NCBI GenBank assembly: GCA_018241525.1
Contig: JAFEDR010000014.1
Span: 1 to 64,000, forward strand
Reading direction: 5' to 3'
DNA length: 64,000 bases
Source: Pseudomonadota bacterium
GTDB lineage: Bacteria; Pseudomonadota; Gammaproteobacteria; Steroidobacterales; Steroidobacteraceae
In this document: one piece after another, positions 54,409-62,211 of the stretch
Position numbering within the stretch: the stretch's first letter is position 1
Layout: each line of letters begins with the position of its first letter
The notes under the pieces: model-generated
Told to the model about the DNA's origin: nothing
Database searches by the model: none
The model's input: only the letters and a program-made list of their open reading frames with translations
Made by a program: the position numbers and the translations under genes

Positions 54409-55059
54409 TCAGGGCCGCGCGAGCGCGAGCCGGAGCCCCAGCAGCACGAAGAGCGCCCCGGTGAGGCGGCCGAGGCCGCGGGCGAGCGGGCCCGGCGCGC
54501 CGGCGCGGCGGGTCGCGCGCGCGGTGAAGGCCGCGACCAGCAGCAGCCAGACCGTGCCCGCGACGTCGAACAGCAGCCCGAGCACCACGAACGACGCCGC
54601 CCGGTGCTGCCCGTCCGGCGCCACGAACTGCGGCAGGAAGGCGAGGAAGAAGAGCGCGACCTTGGGATTGAGCGCGTTCGTCAGCGCCGCGCCCCAGAAC
54701 ACCCGGCCGGCGGAACCCGCGGCCATCGCGGGCGTCGCGGGCACGGTGGCGGCCGCCGGGGGAGCCGCCGGCGCCGGGGCGCGCAGGAGCCCCACGCCCA
54801 CCCAGACGAGGTAGCCGGCACCGATGAGCTTCACCGCGGCGAAGGCGCTCTGCGAGGCGACCAGCAGCGCCGAGAGCCCGAGCGCCGCGGCGAGCACGTG
54901 CACGAGGCAGCCCGCGCCGATGCCGAGCGCCGCGACCGCGCCGGTGCGCGGGCCGCGCGCGGCGGCGTGGCTCGCGACGTAGAGCGTGTCGGGGCCGGGC
55001 GTCAGGACGAGGAGCACCGCGGCGCCGGCGAACACCGCGAGGTCACGGATGTCGAGCAT
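54409..55059 (-). CDS. LysE/RhtB-family amino-acid exporter
   Basis: A 216-residue inner-membrane protein with about six hydrophobic helices. The family signature LTPGPDTLYVASHAAARGPRTG is at residues 19-40 and ALTNALNPKVALFFLAFLPQFV in the middle. LysE/RhtB members export amino acids such as homoserine, threonine or lysine; the substrate is not determined. The middle carries an unusual Ala/Pro-rich insert (APAPAAPPAAATVPATPAMA). The start at 55059 lies two bases after the priA stop. Confidence 0.92.
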   Translation of the reverse strand: MLDIRDLAVFAGAAVLLVLTPGPDTLYVASHAAARGPRTGAVAALGIGAGCLVHVLAAALGLSALLVASQSAFAAVKLIGAGYLVWVGVGLLRAPAPAAPPAAATVPATPAMAAGSAGRVFWGAALTNALNPKVALFFLAFLPQFVAPDGQHRAASFVVLGLLFDVAGTVWLLLVAAFTARATRRAGAPGPLARGLGRLTGALFVLLGLRLALARP

Positions 55060-55061
55060 GG

Positions 55062-57284
55062 TCAGGTCACCTCGAGCGGATCGACGTCGATGGCCATGCG
55101 CACGCGCCGCGCCTCCGGCAGCGCCTCGACCGCGGGCAGCCACGCGGCGAGCAGCGCCTGCAGCGGACCGCGGCCCGCCGACTCGAGCAGCAGCTGCGCC
55201 CGGAAGCGTCCCGCGCGGCGCTCGAGCACCGCGGGCGCGGGGCCGAGGAGGCGCACGCCGGCGGGCGTGCCGGCCGCGCGCCGCGCCGAGGCGAGGAAGT
55301 CGAGGCCGTCCTCGCGGCGCGCCGCCTCGGCGCGCAGCACCGCGAGCCGCTGGAACGGCGGCAGCGCGGCCGCCTCGCGCTCGGCGAGCGCCGCGGTCGC
55401 GAAGCCCTCGTAGCCACCCTCGAGCAGCCGCGCGAGCAGCGGATGGCCGGGACAGGCCGACTGGATCAGCACCTCGCCCGGGCGCGAGGCGCGCCCGGCG
55501 CGCCCCGCCACCTGCACGATGCTCTGCGCAAGCCGCTCGCTCGCGCGGAAGTCCGTGCCGAAGAGCCCCTGGTCGGCGTTCAGCACCACCACCAGCGTCA
55601 CGTCCGGGAAGTCGTGGCCCTTGGTCAGCATCTGCGTGCCGACCAGGATGCGCGCCTCGCCCGAGTGCACGCGCCCGAGCGCCGCCTCGATCTCGTCGCG
55701 GCTCCTGATCGTGTCGCGGTCGATGCGCACCACCGGCACGCCCGGGAACAGCGCGTCGAGCGCGTCCTCGATGCGCTCGGTGCCCTGGCCGAGCGGCTTG
55801 AGCTCGGTCGAGCAGCGCGGGCAGGCATAGGGCACCGGCGCGCTCGCGCCGCAGTGATGGCAGACGAGGCGATGCGCCTTCAGGTGCACCGTGAGCCGCG
55901 CATCGCAGGCCGAGCAGGGCGCCGCCCAGCCGCAGCCGGCGCAGTAGAGCGAGGGCGCGTAGCCGCGGCGGTTCAGGTAGAGGAGCACCTGGCCGCCGGC
56001 GTCCAGGTGGCGGTGCATCGCGAGCACCGCCGGGGTCGCGAGGCCGTGGCGCTCCTCGTGCACCCGGAGGTCGACGAGCGCCAGCGAGGGCGCGCCGGCG
56101 CTGCCGGCGCGCTCGGGCAGGTCGAGGCGCCGGTAGCGGCCGCTCGCCGCCTGGTGCAGCGTCTCGAGCGAGGGCGTCGCCGAGCCGAGCAGCACCGGGA
56201 TGCCGTGGCGCTGCGCCCGCAGCACCGCGAGGTCGCGCGCCGAGTAGCGGAACCCCTCCTGCTGCTTGTAGGAGGCGTCGTGCTCCTCGTCGACGATCAC
56301 GATGCCGGGCCGCGCGAGCGGCACGAACACCGCCGAGCGCGTGCCGATCACGAGCGGCGCCTCGCCCGAGCGCGCGAGCCGCCACATCGCGAGCCGCTCG
56401 CCGTCGGCGAGCGCCGAGTGCAGCACCGCGAGCGGCACCGCGAACCGTGCGCGGAAGCGCGCGACCGCCTGCGGCGTCAGCGCGATCTCCGGCACGAGCA
56501 CCAGCGCCTGCCGCCCGGCCGCGAGCACGGCCTCGATCGCGCGCAGGTAGACCTCGGTCTTGCCGCTGCCGGTCACCCCATAAAGAAGGAACGGCGCGAA
56601 GCCCGGCGCGGTGCCGAGGATGGCCTCGACCGCGCGCGCCTGCGCGGCGGTGAGCGCCGGGCCCGGCGCGACGGCGCCGGTCGGCGCCTCGGCCGCGGGA
56701 GGGGCGACCTCGAACGAGCGCACCCAGCCGCGCGCCGCGAAGTCCCGCAGCGGCGCGGCCGCGCCCGCGCCGAGCGCGGCGAGCTCCTCGGCGCCGAGCG
56801 AGTCGTGCGCCCCGAGCGCGGTGAGGAGCGCGCGCTGGCGGGGCCCGAGGCGCTTCGCGGCGGCGATGGCCTCCTCCGCGCTGGGCACGAGCTGCCAGCG
56901 GGTCTCGCGTGCGAGCAGCGGCCGCCCCGCGCGCAGCGCGACCGGCAGCGCCGCCGCGAACGCCTCGCCGACCGGATGGTGGTAGTAGTCGGCCGCCCAG
57001 CGCACGAGGCCGAAGGTGACGGGATCGAGCGCGGGCTCCGCATCGAGCACCGCGGTCGCGGCACGCAGCTTCGAGGCCGGCAGCGCCGAGGTCGCGGCGA
57101 TCCCGGCGAGGACACCCACCATCCGGCGCCGCCCGAACGGCACCTCGATCCGCAGGCCGAGGCTCAGCGCTCCGGCATCGACGCCCTCGGGCAGCCGGTA
57201 ATCAAAGAGCGTCCGGAGCGGCGCATCGAGCGCCACCTGCAGGATCGGGCCCGGGGGGTGGGGGGAAGAGGGTCTGTTACTCAA
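55062..57284 (-). CDS. priA: Primosomal protein N' (PriA helicase)
   Basis: A 740-residue replication-restart helicase. The N-terminal 3'-DNA-end-binding domain (LQVALDAPLRTLFDYRLPEG) is followed by the helicase motor with Walker A YGVTGSGKTEVYLRAI, DEEH box IVDEEHDASYKQQEGFRYSARD, and QMLTKGHDFPDV. The zinc-binding region has eight Cys in CAGCGWAAPCSAC, CHHCG and CPRC. Length and motifs match PriA. The start at 57284 is an ATG in an AT-richer patch facing the ECF sigma operon about 240 bases away. Confidence 0.96.
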   Translation of the reverse strand: MSNRPSSPHPPGPILQVALDAPLRTLFDYRLPEGVDAGALSLGLRIEVPFGRRRMVGVLAGIAATSALPASKLRAATAVLDAEPALDPVTFGLVRWAADYYHHPVGEAFAAALPVALRAGRPLLARETRWQLVPSAEEAIAAAKRLGPRQRALLTALGAHDSLGAEELAALGAGAAAPLRDFAARGWVRSFEVAPPAAEAPTGAVAPGPALTAAQARAVEAILGTAPGFAPFLLYGVTGSGKTEVYLRAIEAVLAAGRQALVLVPEIALTPQAVARFRARFAVPLAVLHSALADGERLAMWRLARSGEAPLVIGTRSAVFVPLARPGIVIVDEEHDASYKQQEGFRYSARDLAVLRAQRHGIPVLLGSATPSLETLHQAASGRYRRLDLPERAGSAGAPSLALVDLRVHEERHGLATPAVLAMHRHLDAGGQVLLYLNRRGYAPSLYCAGCGWAAPCSACDARLTVHLKAHRLVCHHCGASAPVPYACPRCSTELKPLGQGTERIEDALDALFPGVPVVRIDRDTIRSRDEIEAALGRVHSGEARILVGTQMLTKGHDFPDVTLVVVLNADQGLFGTDFRASERLAQSIVQVAGRAGRASRPGEVLIQSACPGHPLLARLLEGGYEGFATAALAEREAAALPPFQRLAVLRAEAARREDGLDFLASARRAAGTPAGVRLLGPAPAVLERRAGRFRAQLLLESAGRGPLQALLAAWLPAVEALPEARRVRMAIDVDPLEVT

Positions 57285-57524
57285 TGCTAATCAACGAGTT
57301 ATGATCGAATCCGGCCCGGGAGCGGCCGGACGCGGCCGGTGCTGCGCCGGGGCCCCCGAAGGTCCGACGAGGGTCGGCCGAGTGTGCGCCAGTGCCGTCA
57401 ACGACCGCGGTGAGGCCACGTTATACCGGCGAGGGTGGGGAGCGGCCAGCGCGTACGGGGCCGGTGTCCACCCGTCCCCACGCCACCCACCCGAGGCCCC
57501 GTTCGACACGCCGTGGACCTGCCG

Positions 57525-58151
57525 ATGGACTGCTCTGCTACCCTGCCGCGCCTATCGTGGACGAGCCTCGCCGGTGCCGACCGGACCGGGGCGCGGGAGG
57601 CGGGTCTGGACTCGGCGCGCGAACTCGAGCGCTTTCTCAAGGACGTGGAACGGCGCGCCTTCCGCATGGCGGAGATCGCCCTTCGCAACGCCGACGATGC
57701 GCTCGACGTGGTCCAGGAGGCGATGATCCAGCTGGCGCAGAGCTACGGCTCGCGCCCGGCCGCCGAGTGGAAGCCGCTCTTCTACCGGATCCTGCAGAAC
57801 CGCATCCACGACTGGCAGCGCCGGCGCCGCACGCGCTCGAAGATCATCGCCTGGTGGACCGGCGGCATCGCCGACGAGGACGACGACGCGCCCGACCCGA
57901 TCGAGAACGCCGCCTCGAACGAGGCCGGCCCCGCCCGGCTGCTCGAGGGCGGCGAGGCGATGGTGGCGCTCGAGCACGCGCTCGCGGCGCTGCCGGCGCG
58001 CCAGCAGCAGGCGTTTCTGCTGCGCTCGCTCGAGGGACTCGACGTCGCCGAGACCGCGGCGGCGATGGGCTGCTCCGAGGGAAGCGTCAAGACCCACTAC
58101 TTCCGCGCGCTGCAGTCGCTGCGCGAGGCGCTCGGCGAGCACTGGCCATGA
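57525..58151 (+). CDS. RNA polymerase ECF-type sigma factor
   Basis: About 208 residues. Region 2 is ELERFLKDVERRAFRMAEIALRNADDALDVVQEAMIQLAQ (about residues 33-72) with the WKPLFYRILQNRIHDWQRRRR promoter-melting helix. Region 4 is ALAALPARQQQAFLLRSLEGLDVAETAAAMGCSEGSVKTHYFRALQSL. A 40-residue acidic linker (ADEDDDAPDPIENAASNE) separates them. The start is uncertain: ATG at 57525, GTG at 57513 or a later codon. It overlaps the DUF3619 gene by four bases (ATGA). The likely antagonist is that neighbour. Confidence 0.88.
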   Translation: MDCSATLPRLSWTSLAGADRTGAREAGLDSARELERFLKDVERRAFRMAEIALRNADDALDVVQEAMIQLAQSYGSRPAAEWKPLFYRILQNRIHDWQRRRRTRSKIIAWWTGGIADEDDDAPDPIENAASNEAGPARLLEGGEAMVALEHALAALPARQQQAFLLRSLEGLDVAETAAAMGCSEGSVKTHYFRALQSLREALGEHWP

Positions 58152-58543
58152 ACCACTCCCCCGACCACGACGAACCCACCGCGCTCGAGCGCGAGGCGCG
58201 CCGGCTGCTCGCGGCGAGCGTCGAGTCGGTCGACGGCCGCGCGCGCTCGCGCCTCAACCAGGCGCGCCACGCGGCGCTCGCCGGGCTCGCCCCCGGAGCG
58301 CGGCCGTTCCGCGTGCCGGGCCGGTGGCTGCCGGCCGGTGCGCTCGCGCTCGCCGCGGTGCTCGCGGTCGCGGTCTGGATCGGCCAGCCCGGCACGGTCG
58401 CGCCCGGCTCGACGCTCGCCGAGAACTTCTCCGCCGAGGATGCCGAGCTGCTCGCCTCCGGCGAGGAGCCCGAGCTCTACGCCGAGGACCCGGAGTTCTA
58501 CGAGTGGGCCGAGAGCGACGCCGCCGCGGCGGGCGAGGGCTGA
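58148..58543 (+). CDS. DUF3619 membrane protein, possible anti-sigma factor
   Basis: A 131-residue protein with a cytoplasmic N-terminal helix (EREARRLLAASVESVDGRARSRLNQARHAAL), a single membrane helix (about 63-82) and an acidic periplasmic tail (EDAELLASGEEPELYAEDPEFYEWAESD). The N-terminal part matches DUF3619. Its place directly after the sigma gene, with overlapping ATGA, and its bitopic shape suggest regulation of the sigma factor; this is inference. Confidence 0.8.
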   Translation: MNHSPDHDEPTALEREARRLLAASVESVDGRARSRLNQARHAALAGLAPGARPFRVPGRWLPAGALALAAVLAVAVWIGQPGTVAPGSTLAENFSAEDAELLASGEEPELYAEDPEFYEWAESDAAAAGEG

Positions 58544-58545
58544 CG

Positions 58546-58782
58546 GTGGCGGGCCACGGCTGGACGGTGTCGGTCGCGCTCGGCGCGCTGCTCGCGCTCG
58601 CCGGCCCCGCGCGCGCCGCCGACCCGGCGCCGAAGGGCGCGACGGCGCCGGATCCCGACTTCCTCGAGTTCCTCGGCAGCACCGACGAGGCTGATCCCGA
58701 GTTCCACCAGTATCTCGCCACCACCGAGGGCGGGAACCGAGATACCAAGCCGGCGCCGCGGCGCGGGAGCGACAAGACATGA
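58546..58782 (+). CDS. Small exported acidic protein
   Basis: A 78-residue protein beginning at GTG (58546), two bases after the DUF3619 stop. It has a signal peptide (WTVSVALGALLALAGPARAAD) and a short mature part with PDPDFLEFLGSTDEADPEFHQYLATTEG. The FLEFLGS and FHQYLAT pair looks like two copies of one short motif. I do not recognise a family. It is in the sigma-factor operon and overlaps the following gene (ATGA). Confidence 0.65.
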   Translation: MAGHGWTVSVALGALLALAGPARAADPAPKGATAPDPDFLEFLGSTDEADPEFHQYLATTEGGNRDTKPAPRRGSDKT

Positions 58783-59282
58783 TCCCCACGTCCGCGCGAT
58801 CGATGCTCGCTGCGCTGCTGTGCGCGCTGGCGCTCGGCCACGCGCTCCCGGCGCGCGCCGCCGAGCCCGCGCCGGTCGAGTGGTCGACGCTCTCGCCCCA
58901 GCAGCACGAGCTCCTCAAGAAGTACGAGGGCCAGTGGAGCCAGCTGCCACCCGAGCGCCAGGCCGCGCTCGCCCGCGGCAGTCAGCGCTACCTCGGCATG
59001 AACCCGCAGCAGCGCGAGGCCTCCAAGCAGCGCTTCGACCAGTGGCGGGCGCTACCCCCCGCGCAGCGCGACCAGATGCGCGACCGCTGGCAGAAGTTCA
59101 AGAGCCTGCCGCCCGAGGACCAGGCGCGCGTGCGTGAGAACTTCCGCCGCTTCAACCAGCTGCCGGCCGAGCAGCGCGAGCGCCTGCGCGACCGCTGGCG
59201 CAAGATGACCCCCGAGCAGCGCGAGCACCTGCGCGACCGCGTCCGCGAGCACCACGCGCGCGGCGGCGCACGCGGGATCTGA
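58779..59282 (+). CDS. DUF3106 exported protein
   Basis: A 167-residue exported protein. After a signal peptide (cleavage near ARAAE) the whole sequence is helical, built from imperfect repeats of the form LxPxQRxxxxxRWxxxxxLPPxxQ: LSPQQHELLKKYEGQWSQLP, MNPQQREASKQRFDQWRALP, LPAEQRERLRDRWRKMTP. This is the DUF3106 pattern. It resembles Spy/CpxP-like periplasmic helical proteins, but no function is known. It is the last gene of the sigma-factor operon, so it may be an effector of an envelope stress response. Confidence 0.85.
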   Translation: MIPTSARSMLAALLCALALGHALPARAAEPAPVEWSTLSPQQHELLKKYEGQWSQLPPERQAALARGSQRYLGMNPQQREASKQRFDQWRALPPAQRDQMRDRWQKFKSLPPEDQARVRENFRRFNQLPAEQRERLRDRWRKMTPEQREHLRDRVREHHARGGARGI

Positions 59283-59402
59283 CCCGCGTCACGTTTCCGT
59301 CGCCGCGGGCCCGGCGACCTGTCGCCAGCCTGAGACAGTGGCTTGAGTTTGCGCACGGATCCCCGTTAACTCTCGTCCCATCCGGACGATCCGAGACGCG
59401 CC

Positions 59403-60236
59403 GTGCCCTTTCCGAACCGCCTGCCCACTGCCGCGCTCATGCTGGCGCTGCTCGCCGTCACCGCCGCCGCCGAGGCGAAGCCGCCGGTCGAGGAGCCCGA
59501 CAACCTGCTGAACGACCGCCTGACGCTGCAGGCCGGCCTCGTGTTCTCCTCGAACCAGACCACCGTCCGCTACGACTCCAACGCCGGCAACCCGGGCACC
59601 GTGCTCGACGGCGAGAAGGACCTCGGGCTTCCCTCGCGCAAGCTGATCGGCAAGGCCGAGCTCATGTTCCGCATGAAGGAGCGGCACCGCGTTCACATCG
59701 GCAATTACTACCTGCCGCTCGACCGCCACGCGACCAGGCCGCTCGACCAGTCGGTGAACTTCGGCAACTCGACGTTCCTGGTCGGCGACGTGGTCGCGAG
59801 CGAGCTCAACATGCGCCTGCTCGCGATCAACTACAGCTACTCGTTCGTCAAGAACGACCGCCTCGAGCTCGCCGCCTCGCTCGGCTTCGACGTGATCGGC
59901 TTCGAGGCCGCCGCCACCGTCGCCGCGCGCCTGCGCACCGAGCGCCAGGACCAGTCCGCGCCGGCGCCGCTCGCCGGCCTCGACGGCACGGTGCGCATCA
60001 GTCGCCGCTTCTACGGCGAGGCCCGCGCCCAGTACGTGCGCGCCAACGTGCAGGACGTGCACGGCTCGATCTCGACCTACGAGGCGAACCTGCTCTATCG
60101 CCTGAGCCCGAACGTCAGCTTCGGCCTCGGCTACTCCGGCTTCAAGGTCGACGTCGACTTCGTGAAGGCGACGCAGGGCGGGCTCTTCAAGCTCCATTCC
60201 ACCGGCCCGCAGCTCTTCGCGCGCGTCGGCTTCTGA
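59403..60236 (+). CDS. Outer-membrane beta-barrel protein
   Basis: A 277-residue protein with a signal peptide (MPFPNRLPTAALMLALLAVTAAAEA) and alternating amphipathic strands through the mature region, for example RLTLQAGLVFSSNQTTVRYD, RLLAINYSYSFVKNDRLELAASLGFD and NVSFGLGYSGFKVDVDF. It ends in Phe (QLFARVGF), the usual signal for outer-membrane assembly. The start is GTG at 59403. I cannot name a specific family. It is the last chromosomal-type gene before the integron and converges on the integrase gene with two bases between stops. Confidence 0.75.
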   Translation: MPFPNRLPTAALMLALLAVTAAAEAKPPVEEPDNLLNDRLTLQAGLVFSSNQTTVRYDSNAGNPGTVLDGEKDLGLPSRKLIGKAELMFRMKERHRVHIGNYYLPLDRHATRPLDQSVNFGNSTFLVGDVVASELNMRLLAINYSYSFVKNDRLELAASLGFDVIGFEAAATVAARLRTERQDQSAPAPLAGLDGTVRISRRFYGEARAQYVRANVQDVHGSISTYEANLLYRLSPNVSFGLGYSGFKVDVDFVKATQGGLFKLHSTGPQLFARVGF

Positions 60237-60238
60237 GC

Positions 60239-61201
60239 TCAGCCGCGGTCGAGCGGGCTCAGCACCGCTCGCCCGCCGCGCTTCAGCACGTGCGTGTAGA
60301 TCATCGTCGTCTTCACGTCCGAGTGACCCAGCAGTTCCTGCACCGTGCGGATGTCCTGTCCGCTCTCGAGCAGGTGCGTCGCGAAGCAGTGCCGCAGCGT
60401 GTGCGGGGTCGCCGGCTGACCGATGCCGCTCTCGCGCACCGCCGCCGCCATCGCTCTTTGCACGTTGCGCGCGTGCACCGGCACGCGTAGCCATTCATCC
60501 GGCTTGTCGCCTTGCGCCAGGAAGCGCGCCGGGAACAGGAACTGCCACGGCAGGCTCGTCGCGGCATCCGGGTACTTGCGCTCGATGGCGTTCGGCAGCA
60601 GGACCTTCGCGAACCCGCGCGCCCGGTCCACCTCGAAGATCGCCTGCACCCGCTCGATCTGGTCCTTCAGCGCCGGCACCAGCCGATCGGGCAGGATCGT
60701 CGTCCGGTCCTGCTGGCCCTTGCCGCTGCGGACCACCAGCGTCTTGTAGTCGAAGTTGACGTCCTTGACGCGCAGCGCGAGACCCTCCGCGAGCCGCATG
60801 CCCGACCCGTACAGCAGGGCGCAGATGAGCCACTCCGTGCCTCGCATCAGGCCGAGCACCCGCGCCACCTCCTCGCGCGACAGCACCACCGGGAGGTGCT
60901 CCGAGGTCCGCGCATGCACGACGCCGTCCATCCAGCTGATGTCGACCGCGTAGACGTCGCGATAGAGATAGAGGAGCGCACTCATCGCCTGGTTCTGCGT
61001 CGAGGCCGACACCTTGCGATTCACCGCGAGATACGTGAGGAATGCCTCGATTTCCTTGCCGCGCAAGTCCCGCGGATGGCGCCCCTTGTGAAATCGAACG
61101 AAGCGGCGTATCCATTGGAGGTACGCCTTCTCGGTGCGTGGGCTGTAGTGATGGGTCCGCAGATGATCACGGACGACGTCGAGCAATCTGGGAGCCGGCA
61201 T
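60239..61201 (-). CDS. intI: Integron integrase
   Basis: A 320-residue tyrosine recombinase of the integron type. The SAM-like N-terminal domain contains HYSPRTEKAYLQWIRRFVRFH and STQNQAMSALLYLY. The catalytic domain keeps all six expected residues: R136 (GSGMRLAEGL), K161 (RSGKGQQDR), H267 and R270 (PHTLRH), H293 (LLGHSDV) and Y302 (TTMIYTHV). The integron-specific extra helix is present around 203-225 (LPNAIERKYPDAATSLPWQF), which separates IntI from XerC/D. Length and ends are complete, so the enzyme is probably active. No canonical LexA box was found upstream. Confidence 0.97.
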   Translation of the reverse strand: MPAPRLLDVVRDHLRTHHYSPRTEKAYLQWIRRFVRFHKGRHPRDLRGKEIEAFLTYLAVNRKVSASTQNQAMSALLYLYRDVYAVDISWMDGVVHARTSEHLPVVLSREEVARVLGLMRGTEWLICALLYGSGMRLAEGLALRVKDVNFDYKTLVVRSGKGQQDRTTILPDRLVPALKDQIERVQAIFEVDRARGFAKVLLPNAIERKYPDAATSLPWQFLFPARFLAQGDKPDEWLRVPVHARNVQRAMAAAVRESGIGQPATPHTLRHCFATHLLESGQDIRTVQELLGHSDVKTTMIYTHVLKRGGRAVLSPLDRG

Positions 61202-61343
61202 GGATGCTCTCCTGACAACGCGGCACTACCGCGATCAGTCGCCATCACATCACCGGCACGATCAACCTGTGAGCGCATATTTGAGCGTGTTCGTCGTGAT
61301 ATTGATTAATGCTCTCGCTTGAGCCGGTGAATAGTAGTTAGGT
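61202..61343 (+). other. attI region of the integron
   Basis: The 142 bases between the integrase start and the first cassette. The insertion core GTTAGGT is at 61337-61343, with cleavage expected after its G. Everything to its right belongs to cassette 1, because the same cassette's attC begins with the exact reverse complement ACCTAAC. The segment just left (TTGAGCCGGTGAATAGTA) contains no attC-like second core, as expected for attI. The left end of attI cannot be fixed by eye. Confidence 0.8.
61281..61310 (+). promoter_or_regulatory. Candidate cassette promoter (Pc)
   Basis: TTGAGC (61281-61286) and ATTAAT (61305-61310), spaced by 18 bases, read towards the cassettes. Each hexamer matches the sigma-70 consensus at four of six positions. 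It lies in the AT-richer attI region, where a Pc promoter would serve the first cassettes. Confidence 0.4.
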
Positions 61344-61352
61344 GTTGCTGAA

Positions 61353-61676
61353 ATGCGAATGGCAACCCTCTGGATAGTGGCACTGACACTCGTAGCGACC
61401 CCCGTCCGCTTGGGTGTTGCCGCTGAGGCATCGGCTGCGGCTGCAATTCGTGTCGATATTGTGGTCGACGCGAATTCGCGGTGCCATATTCAATCGGTGC
61501 TTGTGGAGTGCGAAAAGGCCGGTGCATATCTGAGAGATAAGCTGCATATTCCAGAAGAGGCTGAACTACGCCCTTGGGTAGCCCGGACCGCTAAGTACGC
61601 GGCTGCTGAGAAGTTGATTGCATCCCTACGCGACGCTGGATATCTCCACTTCGGCTTCGTCGCTGATCGTAATTAG
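61353..61676 (+). CDS. Cassette 1: exported ExbD/TolR-like periplasmic domain protein
   Basis: A 107-residue protein with a signal peptide (MRMATLWIVALTLVATPVRLGVAAEA). The rest (IRVDIVVDANSRCHIQSVLVECEKAGAYLRDKL; WVARTAKYAAAEKLIASLRDAGYLHFGFV) has the order of the ExbD/TolR periplasmic domain: a first strand with a short turn, a VxCEKAGAYL helix, then the A-KYAAAEKLIASLRDAGY helix before the last strand. ExbD normally carries a membrane helix that couples to ExbB. Here there is only a cleavable leader, so it would be a free periplasmic domain. The start at ATG 61353 is 10 bases after the core; an ATG at 61359 is an alternative. The family call is moderate. Confidence 0.65.
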   Translation: MRMATLWIVALTLVATPVRLGVAAEASAAAAIRVDIVVDANSRCHIQSVLVECEKAGAYLRDKLHIPEEAELRPWVARTAKYAAAEKLIASLRDAGYLHFGFVADRN

Positions 61677-61686
61677 CAGCTACAAC

Positions 61687-61791
61687 ACCTAACTATCGCT
61701 TGGAGCGGGTCGTGGTCGATAAAGTGCTCTCTGTTCCAACTCGGTGTATCGGTGCGGTCGTGCTGCGACCCGCACAAGCTCATCGTTAGAC
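61687..61791 (+). repeat. attC site of cassette 1
   Basis: 105 bases from ACCTAAC (R'') to GTTAGAC (R'). The arms GCTTGGAGCGGGTCG and CGACCCGCACAAGC are complementary except for one unpaired extra base, the extrahelical base needed for strand choice by IntI. R'' is the reverse complement of the seven bases at this cassette's start. It belongs to the subfamily with GATAAAGTGCTC in the central part. Confidence 0.95.
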
Positions 61792-61803
61792 GGGCTCTGT
61801 CCG

Positions 61804-62112
61804 ATGGAAAAGCGCTTCGTCATCTATAACGGCGTTTCGATGATTGAGGGTTGGCCCCAGCGAATTGAAGAGGCGCAACTCCAAACGCACTACCGAATCG
61901 CAGGTCACGACTTCGAGCGCATTCGTTACGGCTCAGAAGCGGAAGACTGGAGCGCTGGTGGACGACCCTGTCACGATTGTCGCGTTCTTAAGGGCCAGTT
62001 CCATGTCATTAGCTGCGACGTCGAGCGGTGCCCGCGATGCGGCGGCCAAGCAATCTCGTGCGACTGCCTGGACGAAGACGACGATGGCTCAGATGATGGC
62101 AGCACCGTCTAA
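61804..62112 (+). CDS. Cassette 2: small Cys-rich, zinc-ribbon-like protein
   Basis: A 102-residue soluble protein (MEKRFVIYNGVSMIEGWPQR). The C-terminal half carries eight cysteines and two histidines in CHDCRVLKGQFHV, ISCDVERCPRCGG and QAISCDC, a pattern like one or two zinc ribbons, followed by an acidic tail (LDEDDDGSDDGS). I recall similar short proteins in other integron arrays and environmental genomes, without known function. The stop codon TAA lies within the R'' core (GTCTAAC) of its attC. The ATG at 61804 is preferred, since a longer frame would run back through the attC site. Confidence 0.75.
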   Translation: MEKRFVIYNGVSMIEGWPQRIEEAQLQTHYRIAGHDFERIRYGSEAEDWSAGGRPCHDCRVLKGQFHVISCDVERCPRCGGQAISCDCLDEDDDGSDDGSTV

Positions 62113-62211
62113 CTATAGCTTGGAGCGGGTCGTGGTCGATAAAGTGCTCACGGCTCCAACTGGCTGGCTCGGTGCGGGCGTGCTGCGACCCGCTCAAGCT
62201 CATCGTTAGAC
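62107..62211 (+). repeat. attC site of cassette 2
   Basis: 105 bases from GTCTAAC to GTTAGAC. GTCTAAC is the reverse complement of GTTAGAC at the left end of cassette 2 (61785-61791). Arms and spacing equal those of attC1 with a few changes, for example TATAGCTTGG in place of TATCGCTTGG. It is of the GATAAAGTGCTC subfamily. Confidence 0.95.

Noticed and set aside
61744..61803. Upstream extension of the cassette 2 ORF (and likewise of cassettes 5 and 6) into the preceding attC
   Set aside because: The extensions translate the attC stem (residues like RTSSSLDG recur in each), so the starts were placed just after the insertion cores.
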